Of a stretch of DNA of 64,000 nucleotides, positions 52,096 to 60,035 are shown in pieces. Location: positions 2,356,001-2,420,000 of the forward strand of contig NZ_CP102292.1 in NCBI RefSeq assembly GCF_025152405.1. Reading direction: 5' to 3'. The position numbers were made by a program, and so were the translations under genes. Every line of letters starts with the position of its first letter. The stretch's first letter is position 1. The stretch comes from [Ruminococcus] lactaris ATCC 29176 (GTDB taxonomy: Bacteria; Bacillota; Clostridia; Lachnospirales; Lachnospiraceae). A model generated the notes under the pieces. That model was not told where the DNA came from. It saw only the letters and a list, made by a program, of their open reading frames with translations, and made no database searches.

Positions 52096-53760
52096 TTAAC
52101 GTGCTTTCTCCAACATTTTATAAAGAATCAGCCCGATTCTCACATTCAACATTTCATTTGGATTCTTAAAATCCATTCCTGTCATTTTTCCAATCTTGTC
52201 AATTCTGTACGTTGCAGTTTTATAATGAATAAATAATGCCTGTGCAGTCTTATTCAGACTTTGATTATTATCAAGGTAAGTTTGCAGCGTCAGAATCAGA
52301 TCTTTCCGCTGCGGTTTATTGTAACTGTATAACCGTTGCAAGGATTCAGGGATATAATCCATTAGTGTGTTCAGATCATCAATATCTCCAAGGAGTTTAA
52401 AAAATCCAAGATCTGAGTACAGTGTAACTGTCTGATTTTCATTTCCAGAAATAACTTTCGCAATATCCCGATAGGAGATCGCTCTTTTTGCCTCATAATA
52501 AGAATCTTTCAGATTATAGATCCCTTTGACCATCTTTCCGATTCCGACCTGGATCTTCTCTGTCTTATGGCGGTAACGGATCGCATTCTGCAATGCCGCA
52601 CACATCTCTTCCATTTTATTCAGATATACCTCGCGCTTCTGCTTTTCATCCACTCTTTGAATCATCACGATCTGATCTATATTCCGGTATACATGCTGTC
52701 CCGGGCAAAGTGTCATGATCTCCCCTTCAATAATTCCGGTTTCCCGCAACTGTTCACTTGTATACATATCTCCCCGTTCTTTTTGGAAAGTATAAAATGT
52801 CACAACCCGGTAATATTCCTCAGAATGGATCTCCAGCAGATTTGCTGCTTCTTCCATTTCTTCTTTTCCAAGCATCCCGCTCAGTACATTATGCACAATA
52901 TCTCTGTGATATTTCTTTTCAATCTCATTTTGCACAAATTCTGTAACAAAACCATACTGCAGTGTAATAATCGCATTCTCGATCGCCATGCAATCCATTG
53001 CTGACAACTTTCTATTTTTCTCTGTCACCACCAGATAAGCTTCCACCTCTTCCATAACACTGATCTTGATTACGTACTGGATTTCTCCTGTCCCCTTTTT
53101 CCGTTGCCGCATATAAGAAAATTTCGTAATGACAGATGGAATATACTCTTCAAGATCTTCCCGTAATTCCAGACGCGAATGATCCCCTCCACTGGTCACA
53201 TAGCAGTTGAGATTACTGTAATAAAGTGTAACTGGATTATCCACCATGTCACTGAGAAGTTCCAAAATATCCTGCGTCTTACTGGATGTGATATCTCTTC
53301 CAAAAGAAAGTGTATTGAAATTATCCTGCGTCAGTTTAAAATACCTAAGCCGTGCAACATCTTTTGTAAAAATCCGGTTCATGACAAAACTGATCATTAC
53401 CCAAAAGCTGATTTTTTTTGGCATTTCAATCAATGGAATCTTTTTACTTTCGCAATACGTTTTCAGTAATTTGATTTTCTTCTCTTTTTCGCTGATCTGT
53501 TCCCGTTCTTTCAAAAGGATTCCACTGATATGCTTCTCCTCAAAAGCGATCAGATACTGATAAAATTCCTCCGCACTGCAATCTCTGTATACATACAGGC
53601 TGGTCAGGAGCAGTTCCCCTCCCGTCAGATATCTTGCCATTTCCGGTACTTCTATAATGCGGATGCCTTCAATTTTTCGTTTACAGGACTCTTTACCCTC
53701 AATCACATTTAACTGCTTCCATTGTTCCTCTGCCAGCAATTTTTCAATCGTATATTCCAT
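52096..53760 (-). CDS. PucR family transcriptional regulator
   Basis: A 554-aa regulator with an N-terminal PucR_1 domain (about 1-120, IEGKESCKRKIEGIRIIEVPEM), a middle GGDEF-like/CdaR segment (about 290-440), and a C-terminal helix-turn-helix (LDNNQSLNKTAQALFIHYKTATYRIDKI). Relatives control purine or amino acid catabolism genes. The nearest candidate target is the MATE gene 64 bp downstream on the same strand. Its ribosome site AAAGGTG lies inside the lgt remnant. Confidence 0.9.
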   Translation of the reverse strand: MEYTIEKLLAEEQWKQLNVIEGKESCKRKIEGIRIIEVPEMARYLTGGELLLTSLYVYRDCSAEEFYQYLIAFEEKHISGILLKEREQISEKEKKIKLLKTYCESKKIPLIEMPKKISFWVMISFVMNRIFTKDVARLRYFKLTQDNFNTLSFGRDITSSKTQDILELLSDMVDNPVTLYYSNLNCYVTSGGDHSRLELREDLEEYIPSVITKFSYMRQRKKGTGEIQYVIKISVMEEVEAYLVVTEKNRKLSAMDCMAIENAIITLQYGFVTEFVQNEIEKKYHRDIVHNVLSGMLGKEEMEEAANLLEIHSEEYYRVVTFYTFQKERGDMYTSEQLRETGIIEGEIMTLCPGQHVYRNIDQIVMIQRVDEKQKREVYLNKMEEMCAALQNAIRYRHKTEKIQVGIGKMVKGIYNLKDSYYEAKRAISYRDIAKVISGNENQTVTLYSDLGFFKLLGDIDDLNTLMDYIPESLQRLYSYNKPQRKDLILTLQTYLDNNQSLNKTAQALFIHYKTATYRIDKIGKMTGMDFKNPNEMLNVRIGLILYKMLEKAR

Positions 53761-53955
53761 TTATTCACCTTTCAGTTTTCTTATTTTTCTGCGACAAACT
53801 GAGCCGATTGACAAAATGATCATAATAAGACTGATCCATTGAGATGTTGAAATTCCCATCATACTTCCTCTGACCGCATCATATCGCAAATTTTCAAGTA
53901 CAAATCTTATCATACCATATGTCAGCAAATAAGTTTCTATTGTATAATACCACTT
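53761..53955 (-). pseudogene. lgt: C-terminal fragment of prolipoprotein diacylglyceryl transferase
   Basis: About 62 residues resemble the end of Lgt: YLLTYGMIRFVLENLRYDAV, then GISTSQWISLIMIILSIG and a basic tail. The N-terminal three quarters, with the catalytic His and Arg, are absent. The fragment starts 5 bp after the ClC stop and ends where pucR begins. A start codon is missing. It looks like the scar of a deletion that joined ClC to a lost lgt. Confidence 0.7.
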
Positions 53956-53959
53956 CTTT

Positions 53960-55264
53960 TTAATGTGTCTTTTTATTGATATATCTTGCCTTATATTTTG
54001 AATAAACGATCGTCTGGTCTTTATACAGACTGTAATATCCCGACAGGGCATAACTGATCGAAATGGCGATCAGATAATACGCTGCCCCTGAAAATCCAAA
54101 TAATTCAAATGAGATCAGCATGGATGCGATCGGACAGTTCGTCACTCCGCAGAATAATGCCACCATGCTTGCCGCTGCTGCAACTTCCGGAGAAAAACCA
54201 AGCAGTCCACCTGCCACACAACCGAATGTGGCTCCCACTGAAAATGCCGGAACGATCTCCCCACCACGATAACCTGCCCGCATCGTGATCGCTGTCAGGA
54301 TCATTTTCCACAAAAAGTCTAACGGTCTTGCTTTTCCCTGTTCCACTGCCCTTGCGATCAGTTCATTACCTGCTCCCATATAATCTCCTGTTCCAAGAAG
54401 CATTGTGATCCCGATCACCAGACATCCTGCCACACAGACACGAAGATACGGGTTCTTCAAATATTTTCCATAAATCCCGGATACTGCCTTTAATGCCACG
54501 CAGAATAAAATGCTCAGCAATCCACAACCGGCTGCGATCACTGCCATCTTCAAGCCGCTCTCAACACTTAATTGTGGAATCCTTGCAACCGGAAATGTCT
54601 CCGGGTTCAGACCAACTCCTGTCGCAAACTCTGCGGCAATGATCGATGCGATCACACACGGCAGTAATGCTGCATAATACATCACCCCCACGCTGACAAC
54701 TTCCATCGCAAAGACTGCCGCTGCCATCGGTGTTCCGAAAACTGCAGCAAACGCCGCACTCATTCCACACATGATCATCACATGATGATCTGTCTCATCC
54801 AGATGCACCAGCTTTGCCAGCCAGCTTCCGATACTGCCTCCAAACTGGATCGATGCACCTTCCCTTCCTGCAGAACCTCCGGTCAGATGCGTCAGTAATG
54901 TAGAAATAAAAATCAGCGGGGCAGAGATAAAGGGAACATTATCTTTTGACTTGATCGTTGATAAAACCTGATTCGTTCCTCCATCCTGTCTTCCCAGCCT
55001 TTCATACATAAATACGATCACGATTCCTGCCAGCGGAAGGCAGAGAAATACCCATAGATGACTGTTTCTGTATTCAGTTGCCGCACTGATACAGGCTGCA
55101 AATGCACTGCTTGCCCCACCGACCACCAGTCCGGTCAGAATTGCCAGTAACATCCATTTGATAAAATTAGTAACATCCCGCCTGATCCGTTCGTAATAAT
55201 ATTTTATAAGAATTTTCTTTTTTGAAGATCCGATCGATAACCCTTTTTCTTTCTCTGTCTGCAT
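53960..55264 (-). CDS. ClC family chloride/fluoride channel or antiporter
   Basis: A 434-aa membrane protein with about ten or eleven helices. The second ClC signature reads GSAGREGASIQFGG, where most Cl-/H+ antiporters have GREGP, and GYRGGEIVPAFSVGATFG replaces GxFxP. This resembles the fluoride-exporting CLC-F branch, but I cannot prove the ion. No fluoride riboswitch is seen upstream. It stands divergent from nothing and is followed by the lgt fragment. Confidence 0.85.
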   Translation of the reverse strand: MQTEKEKGLSIGSSKKKILIKYYYERIRRDVTNFIKWMLLAILTGLVVGGASSAFAACISAATEYRNSHLWVFLCLPLAGIVIVFMYERLGRQDGGTNQVLSTIKSKDNVPFISAPLIFISTLLTHLTGGSAGREGASIQFGGSIGSWLAKLVHLDETDHHVMIMCGMSAAFAAVFGTPMAAAVFAMEVVSVGVMYYAALLPCVIASIIAAEFATGVGLNPETFPVARIPQLSVESGLKMAVIAAGCGLLSILFCVALKAVSGIYGKYLKNPYLRVCVAGCLVIGITMLLGTGDYMGAGNELIARAVEQGKARPLDFLWKMILTAITMRAGYRGGEIVPAFSVGATFGCVAGGLLGFSPEVAAAASMVALFCGVTNCPIASMLISFELFGFSGAAYYLIAISISYALSGYYSLYKDQTIVYSKYKARYINKKTH

Positions 55265-55375
55265 GATATTCCCCTTACCTCTTTTCTATTTTCCAGTGTA
55301 TCAAAAAAGCGGAATAAAGTGAAGTGTTAACAGCACTTTCCGGTCAGCTTTCCAGTTAGTTTCCTAAAAATTTTC

Positions 55376-55432
55376 CAAAAAAAGAACCCGGAAATCTTCT
55401 TTTATCAAGAAAATTTTCGGATTCTTTTTTCC
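55376..55432 (-). terminator. Terminator after the BASS gene
   Basis: Inverted arms AAGAATCCG / CGGGTTCTT with inner TTCTT / AAGAA and T-runs on both sides; usable on both strands. Confidence 0.7.
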
Positions 55433-55467
55433 TGCTTAGAACCGGTTAAGTTTCCTTTGCAACAGCA

Positions 55468-56463
55468 TTATTTCTTTTTGCATTTATCATAAAATGCAAA
55501 CATTCCTGCCAGTAATGTTCCTGAAATTGAATGCCATGTACAGGATACTGCACAGATGATCGCTGACTCCGGTGTAGATGCAAACTGAGCTGTCGTTGTG
55601 GCAAGATTGGTTGCAAGTCCTGCATTCTGCATACCGACCTCGATCGCAATCGTTCTCTTCTTCGCTGTATTCATGCCAACCAGTCTGCCTGCCCCGTAAC
55701 CAAGCAGATAACCAAGTCCGTTGTGAAGGAAGACTGCAACAAAGATGATAACTCCTGACTCAAAGAATTTTGCACCCTGAGAAGATACAACTCCACCAAC
55801 CACGCATGCCAGTCCAAGTACGGCGATTCCCGGCATTATTTTCTGCAGTTCACCAAATGTCTTTTTCTTTCCGAATAAATAGTTCAGCAAAAATCCAAGT
55901 GCAACCGGAAGAATGACTGTCTCTACGATAGACACCAGCATTGGAAGTGCCTTAATTGAAATATGCGTTCCGCTGGCAAGGAATGAAACCAAAAATGGTG
56001 TCATCACTGGTGAAAGGATCGTGGAAACCGTTGTCATTCCAACAGAAAATGCCACATCCCCTCCGCACAGATAAGACATGATATTGGATGACACTCCTCC
56101 TGGACAGCATCCGACCAGAATCAGGCCAAGTGCGATTCCGTCCGGAAGGTTCAAAAGCTTTGTCAGTCCTAATGCCAGAAATGGCATGATCAGATACTGG
56201 GCGATCGCACCCACACAGATATCAAAAGGTCTCTGGGCAAGAATCTTAAAATCCTCAGTTGTCAATGTCAGTCCCATACTGAACATAATGACTCCGATGA
56301 TGATCGACTGGCACGTAAACTTATTGGATACCGGATCTGTAAATAACTGGAGATTAACCCATCCCATCATTCCCGGTACAAAGAACGTAATGACTGCAAT
56401 CGCAATTACTACGATTGAAGTATAATCTGATAAAAATTTGCTGACTTTCTGTAATGCTTTCAT
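55468..56463 (-). CDS. Bile acid:sodium symporter family (BASS) transporter
   Basis: A 331-aa membrane transporter of about ten helices, Na+-coupled uptake of an organic anion. Family blocks are MFSMGLTLTTEDFKIL, LVGCCPGGVSSNIMSYLCGG (the Pro-Gly crossing helix) and AIEVGMQNAGLATNLA. Bacterial members take up pantoate or keto acids rather than bile acids. The T-box leader makes an amino-acid-related substrate likely. AAGGAGG precedes ATG. Confidence 0.92.
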   Translation of the reverse strand: MKALQKVSKFLSDYTSIVVIAIAVITFFVPGMMGWVNLQLFTDPVSNKFTCQSIIIGVIMFSMGLTLTTEDFKILAQRPFDICVGAIAQYLIMPFLALGLTKLLNLPDGIALGLILVGCCPGGVSSNIMSYLCGGDVAFSVGMTTVSTILSPVMTPFLVSFLASGTHISIKALPMLVSIVETVILPVALGFLLNYLFGKKKTFGELQKIMPGIAVLGLACVVGGVVSSQGAKFFESGVIIFVAVFLHNGLGYLLGYGAGRLVGMNTAKKRTIAIEVGMQNAGLATNLATTTAQFASTPESAIICAVSCTWHSISGTLLAGMFAFYDKCKKK

Positions 56464-56492
56464 TACATTTCCTCCTTACTTCTGTCCACTCA

Positions 56493-56788
56493 ATAAAAAA
56501 GTCCCTTTTCAGAAATCAATCTGAAAAGGGACGAATATAATCCGCGTTACCACCCTGATTCCGCAAAAAATCTGCGGCTCTTCACATACCAGCATATGCT
56601 ATCCATATAACGGTGGATACCGGCGAGGTTTACTGACGTGCATCACGCTTTCAGCCCGCTTCTTAGAGAGGATATCCTTATCCGGTTATTACCTGCTCAC
56701 ACCACCCACAGGCTCTCTGAAAATAATCTCGAATATGACTTTGTTCTCATCAACGAATTTGGTGAACAATATTTTCTTTACGGGGATT
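56493..56788 (-). promoter_or_regulatory. T-box leader of the BASS gene
   Basis: The T-box sequence AGGGTGGTAACGCGG is at 56542-56556 on the minus strand. A terminator follows (56493-56532, GTCCCTTTTCAG / CTGAAAAGGGAC, six T). Upstream, the stem I arms AGAGAG / CTCTCT enclose a GGTGGTGTGAGC-type distal region. The specifier is probably in the GGATATC just before CTCTCT; ATC (Ile) is one reading, not certain. Uncharged tRNA would allow transcription. Confidence 0.88.
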
Positions 56789-56816
56789 ATTATAGTCCTC
56801 TCACGAAATAAGTCAA
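56789..56816 (-). promoter_or_regulatory. Sigma-A promoter of the T-box transcript
   Basis: Minus strand TTGACT (56811-56816), 16-bp spacer, TATAAT (56789-56794). Confidence 0.8.
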
Positions 56817-56826
56817 GTGAAAATTT

Positions 56827-57906
56827 TTACTCTTCGCTCTGCTGATTTTGTTCAATTTTTCCAACTGTCACATGATGGATCATTCCAAGAACTGATTCAT
56901 TTGCATTTACCGGAATTAACCGGATTGATGGATGTCGATTCTGAAATACCCGGAATATTTCATCTGCAAACCCCTGCCCCATGAAATCAATTCCCTGAAA
57001 ATCAAAAATGATCTCCTCAAACTCATCCAGCCGACGCAGAATCCTTCTTGCCTGTGAACGTGCCACCGGATTTCCCAGCGGACACATCTCTCTCATTGGG
57101 ATTTCGGTTCTCACAAACCCTCTTTCGATCGGTGCAAAACGGTCAAATATATCCTTTGATGTATGTGCTGGCTGATTTTCCAATTTCATCACTACCATCG
57201 TCCCCACTTTCTCTAACCTCGTATAATATGCAATCAGATGCGACCGGATAAAACTTTCCCTGTTTTCGCTTTTCATGGAAAAAATCGCATGATCTGATAA
57301 TATTGCAAACTCTGTCAACATCCTTGATGAAAAAAAGATGCCTTCTCCTGAATGTTCTTTTAAATTTGTCGTAAGCTTTCCTTTATATAATTCAAGAACT
57401 GCCTGTTCTGTACTGACATTTTTTATCCCATGAGCTAAGAGATACTTCTGTATATTCTTAAAAACTCCAATCCCATCATCTACAATAGAAATCTCTGTAT
57501 ACAGGCAATCTCTCTTTACTGCATAACTGATCTTTTCTGCTTCTGAATGCTCGATAGCATTATTCATGATTTCAGCAAATGTATATGCCCATATATCTTT
57601 TGCATTTTTCGAAATTTCCTTCAGTTCCGGTAAAATCTCTGCGTAAAAGATTTGATCCTCTTCTAAAGTTCCATCATTACTGACACTCCATTTTTTCTCA
57701 TAAGTTACAAGTCGATAACCACACTGATTTTTATTTGATACTTCAATCAACTTTTTATCTATGCACATCTTTACATAACGCCGTACAGATGTCTCTGAAA
57801 TAGAAAATACTTCTGCTGTCTTTTTCAGAAAAAGTGTATCATCCATACGGATTTTTTCTAACATATATAATTGTATCGCTTTTCTCTTCTCTTCACTGAA
57901 TGACAC
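56827..57906 (-). CDS. Winged-helix / HATPase / STAS-like (DUF4325) protein
   Basis: A 359-aa predicted regulator with three parts. A winged helix (about 1-70, KKTAEVFSISETSVRRYVKM) is followed by a GHKL ATPase domain with N-box AEIMNNAIEHS (111-121), DDGIGVFKN (143-151) and GEGIFF (187-192), and a C-terminal STAS-like DUF4325 domain (about 255-345, EEIIFDFQGIDFMGQGFADE). The parts resemble an anti-sigma kinase and its antagonist joined in one chain with a DNA-binding head. The role is unknown; partner switching or signal-dependent DNA binding are possibilities. It precedes the T-box gene by its own unit. Confidence 0.8.
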   Translation of the reverse strand: MSFSEEKRKAIQLYMLEKIRMDDTLFLKKTAEVFSISETSVRRYVKMCIDKKLIEVSNKNQCGYRLVTYEKKWSVSNDGTLEEDQIFYAEILPELKEISKNAKDIWAYTFAEIMNNAIEHSEAEKISYAVKRDCLYTEISIVDDGIGVFKNIQKYLLAHGIKNVSTEQAVLELYKGKLTTNLKEHSGEGIFFSSRMLTEFAILSDHAIFSMKSENRESFIRSHLIAYYTRLEKVGTMVVMKLENQPAHTSKDIFDRFAPIERGFVRTEIPMREMCPLGNPVARSQARRILRRLDEFEEIIFDFQGIDFMGQGFADEIFRVFQNRHPSIRLIPVNANESVLGMIHHVTVGKIEQNQQSEE

Positions 57907-57995
57907 GCTTCCTTTTCCTTTCTTTAAATCATAATTTTTAAACTATATTTTCTATTTATTAAACTATAGCATTTCCTGATTTAATTTTCAATACA

Positions 57996-58060
57996 CAAAA
58001 AAAGACCTTCTCCGGTGTTCGGATTTTTCCACATTCATCCACCGGAAACGGTCTCTTTTT
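57996..58060 (-). terminator. Terminator after the FKBP gene
   Basis: Arms AAAGAGACCGTTTCCGGTG / CACCGGAGAAGGTCTTTT with a long loop and T-run on the minus strand. Confidence 0.85.
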
Positions 58061-58086
58061 CACTTTTCTCTAAAGTTATCCACTTT

Positions 58087-58548
58087 TTATTTCACTTCTA
58101 CAAGTTCAATCTTAAAGTTAAGCTCTTTGCCTGCCATCTCATGGTTTGCATCAAAAGTGATCGTCTTCTCTTCTTTTTCCAGTACTTTTACCGGAAATGG
58201 CTGTCCGTACTGATTAGAAAGATAAACCTGCTGTCCAACTTCCAGATTCTCTGATCCCGGAAGCTGTGCGATCTCAAGTGTAAAAATTGCCTCCGGATCC
58301 GGCATACCATAAGCTTCTTCCGGCATCAGATGAATATCGACAATCTGTCCCACTTCCATATCCGCTACAGCCGCATCAAATCCTTTAATCATCTGACCTG
58401 CTCCACAGACAAATTCCAGTGGCTCTCCACGGTCATAAGAAGAATCAAACTGCGTTCCGTCATTAAAAGTTCCCCGGTAATGAGTACGGCATGTCTTTCC
58501 GACATTACGTCCTGTCAGTGTGTTCTCATTTGTTCCTGTATCTGGCAT
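58087..58548 (-). CDS. SlyD-like FKBP peptidyl-prolyl isomerase
   Basis: A 153-aa cytoplasmic isomerase and chaperone. The FKBP half has RTHYRGTFNDGTQFDSSYDR and GAGQMIKGFDAAVADMEVGQ. An inserted flap domain (about 85-135) and the text FDANHEMAGKELNF are typical of SlyD. The metal-binding His/Cys tail of E. coli SlyD is missing. It follows the FUSC gene by about 20 bp. Confidence 0.92.
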   Translation of the reverse strand: MPDTGTNENTLTGRNVGKTCRTHYRGTFNDGTQFDSSYDRGEPLEFVCGAGQMIKGFDAAVADMEVGQIVDIHLMPEEAYGMPDPEAIFTLEIAQLPGSENLEVGQQVYLSNQYGQPFPVKVLEKEEKTITFDANHEMAGKELNFKIELVEVK

Positions 58549-58568
58549 TTACAAATCCTCCATTCATT

Positions 58569-59633
58569 TCATTCAGTCTCTGTGGAACCAGTATAAGCTG
58601 ATATGGCTGTAAAAGCAAGCCCCAAACCTTTACTGCATACCACTGTATACACTGCACTGAATACATTTGCTCCGATCCTGAGTGCCACCGCATACGGCAT
58701 CCCGAAAAGTCCTGAAGCGATCGACAATGCACCAAATGTGTTAAATGCAGTCTGCCATGCGTACCCCGCAGAATATCCTACTCCGATTCCTCCGATCATT
58801 CCGATATATGGATAAAATGATTGGGGAAGCAGCAGATACAGTCCGGCAAATAACAGACATCCTACTATATTAAATGCAGCTCTTTTTCCGGCTCTCTCCA
58901 GCCCGTCCTCCGGGAATGGAAGACATACCGACATACAGGCGATTCCCGCCCACATTGCCCTGGGCAAGCCTGCCAGCGACATAAACAGCATTGCACTGGA
59001 AGCGATCAATGCCAGCCGGATATACCATCTGCTTCTTGCGGAATGGACATCAAACTCCCTGAACAGATCAAGGAATGTCCTGCGATATGGTCTGTTCTTC
59101 TGATTTTTATAAAATATGATCATACAGAGAATCATTCCGACCAACAGCCCTTCCACTCTGCGGACATACATCTTGCCTGTTACGTCATATCCCTGGAGCA
59201 GAAGATACCCCAGTACAAAAGTAGAATGATTATACATGATCACATTATGACATCCAAGGATCATCAAAAGTAAGATGCAGATTACATTAATAAAAAATGC
59301 AGGAACCGGAGAAACCAGATTGCTGATCCTCGGTCCTGTCATCAGGATCGTAAAGATTCCCAGGATCGATCCAAGACCATGTGTAGTCCGTATTCCAAAA
59401 TCTGCCTGTCGCAGTACAAGCACAGCTAACAGGACTGTAACTCCTACTACACTGTTATCTTTTCCCGTCAGACTACTGTACAATGATACCACTGCCACGC
59501 AAAAAGCCATGACCAGATATACCTTAAAATTATAGATCAGAATATGTCTTCTTTTTTCCTTCTTATCTTCTGTTGCCCGGATCAGTTGCTTCGACCCAAC
59601 CGAACTAAGCTGTAGTTCCTGATAAATTGTCAT
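58569..59633 (-). CDS. FUSC family membrane protein
   Basis: A 354-aa protein with about ten helices in two halves, related to fusaric-acid-type exporters (FUSC). Blocks include FGIRTTHGLGSILGIF, RVEGLLVGMILCMIIF and RAMWAGIACMSVCLPFP. The two 5-helix halves each end with a conserved R-E/G-x-G motif. The frame opens at 59810 by chance; AGGAGG just before ATG 59633 sets the true start. It probably exports an aromatic or other weak acid. Confidence 0.82.
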   Translation of the reverse strand: MTIYQELQLSSVGSKQLIRATEDKKEKRRHILIYNFKVYLVMAFCVAVVSLYSSLTGKDNSVVGVTVLLAVLVLRQADFGIRTTHGLGSILGIFTILMTGPRISNLVSPVPAFFINVICILLLMILGCHNVIMYNHSTFVLGYLLLQGYDVTGKMYVRRVEGLLVGMILCMIIFYKNQKNRPYRRTFLDLFREFDVHSARSRWYIRLALIASSAMLFMSLAGLPRAMWAGIACMSVCLPFPEDGLERAGKRAAFNIVGCLLFAGLYLLLPQSFYPYIGMIGGIGVGYSAGYAWQTAFNTFGALSIASGLFGMPYAVALRIGANVFSAVYTVVCSKGLGLAFTAISAYTGSTETE

Positions 59634-59715
59634 ACTGCCATTTCCTCCTGCTATTTTTCCAAAGCAACGAGAAACTATAATACAATTTTGCAGATACGTC
59701 AAGCTGAATCTGACA

Positions 59716-59755
59716 TAAAAATACCCCCGGGAACTTGACTCATCCCCGGAGGCAT
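59716..59755 (-). terminator. Terminator upstream of the FUSC gene
   Basis: Arms TGCCTCCGGGGA / TCCCGGGGGTA and a T-run on the minus strand. It would stop transcripts from the surface protein gene after passing repeat copy C. Confidence 0.75.
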
Positions 59756-59796
59756 CCATACCTGTTCTGCTGAATCCATTTGTCAGGCAACTTATT

Positions 59797-59990
59797 GATG
59801 TCGGGGTCAAAAGCCCCCGACTTTGATGCCTACGGATTGCTCCGTGCTACGCACTCCCACAATCCTACCCAATATTCGCATATCGTGGGATTATCATCCC
59901 ACTTTTATGCTCATATCGGGGCGGGTCCTAAGGTCTTTCACCCACCTATGAGCAAGCTCATGTGGGCTTAGACCTTTTGACCCTGGCATC
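59797..59990 (+). mobile_element. 194-bp structured inverted-repeat element, copy C
   Basis: Complete, with the 8-bp duplication AACTTATT on both sides (59789-59796 and 59991-59998). Its hairpins differ from copies A and B but still pair: GTGGGAT-TATC-ATCCCAC against GTGGTGC-TTAC-GCCCCAC, and ATGAGC-AA-GCTCAT against GTGTGC-AA-GCACAC. Confidence 0.93.
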
Positions 59991-60035
59991 AACTTATTTT
60001 ATTAAATTTACTCTTTTTCCCTGTAGATTACAACC

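Noticed and set aside
53960-55264. Firm call of the ClC protein as a fluoride exporter
   Set aside because: The GREGA and GGEIVP variants are suggestive, but no fluoride riboswitch or crcB partner is visible.
59780-59971. Open frame beginning MSGSKAPDFDAYGLL in every copy of the 194-bp repeat as a small conserved protein
   Set aside because: The frame lacks a ribosome site, changes length in each copy, and the differences follow stem pairing rather than protein conservation. It is most likely a spurious frame.
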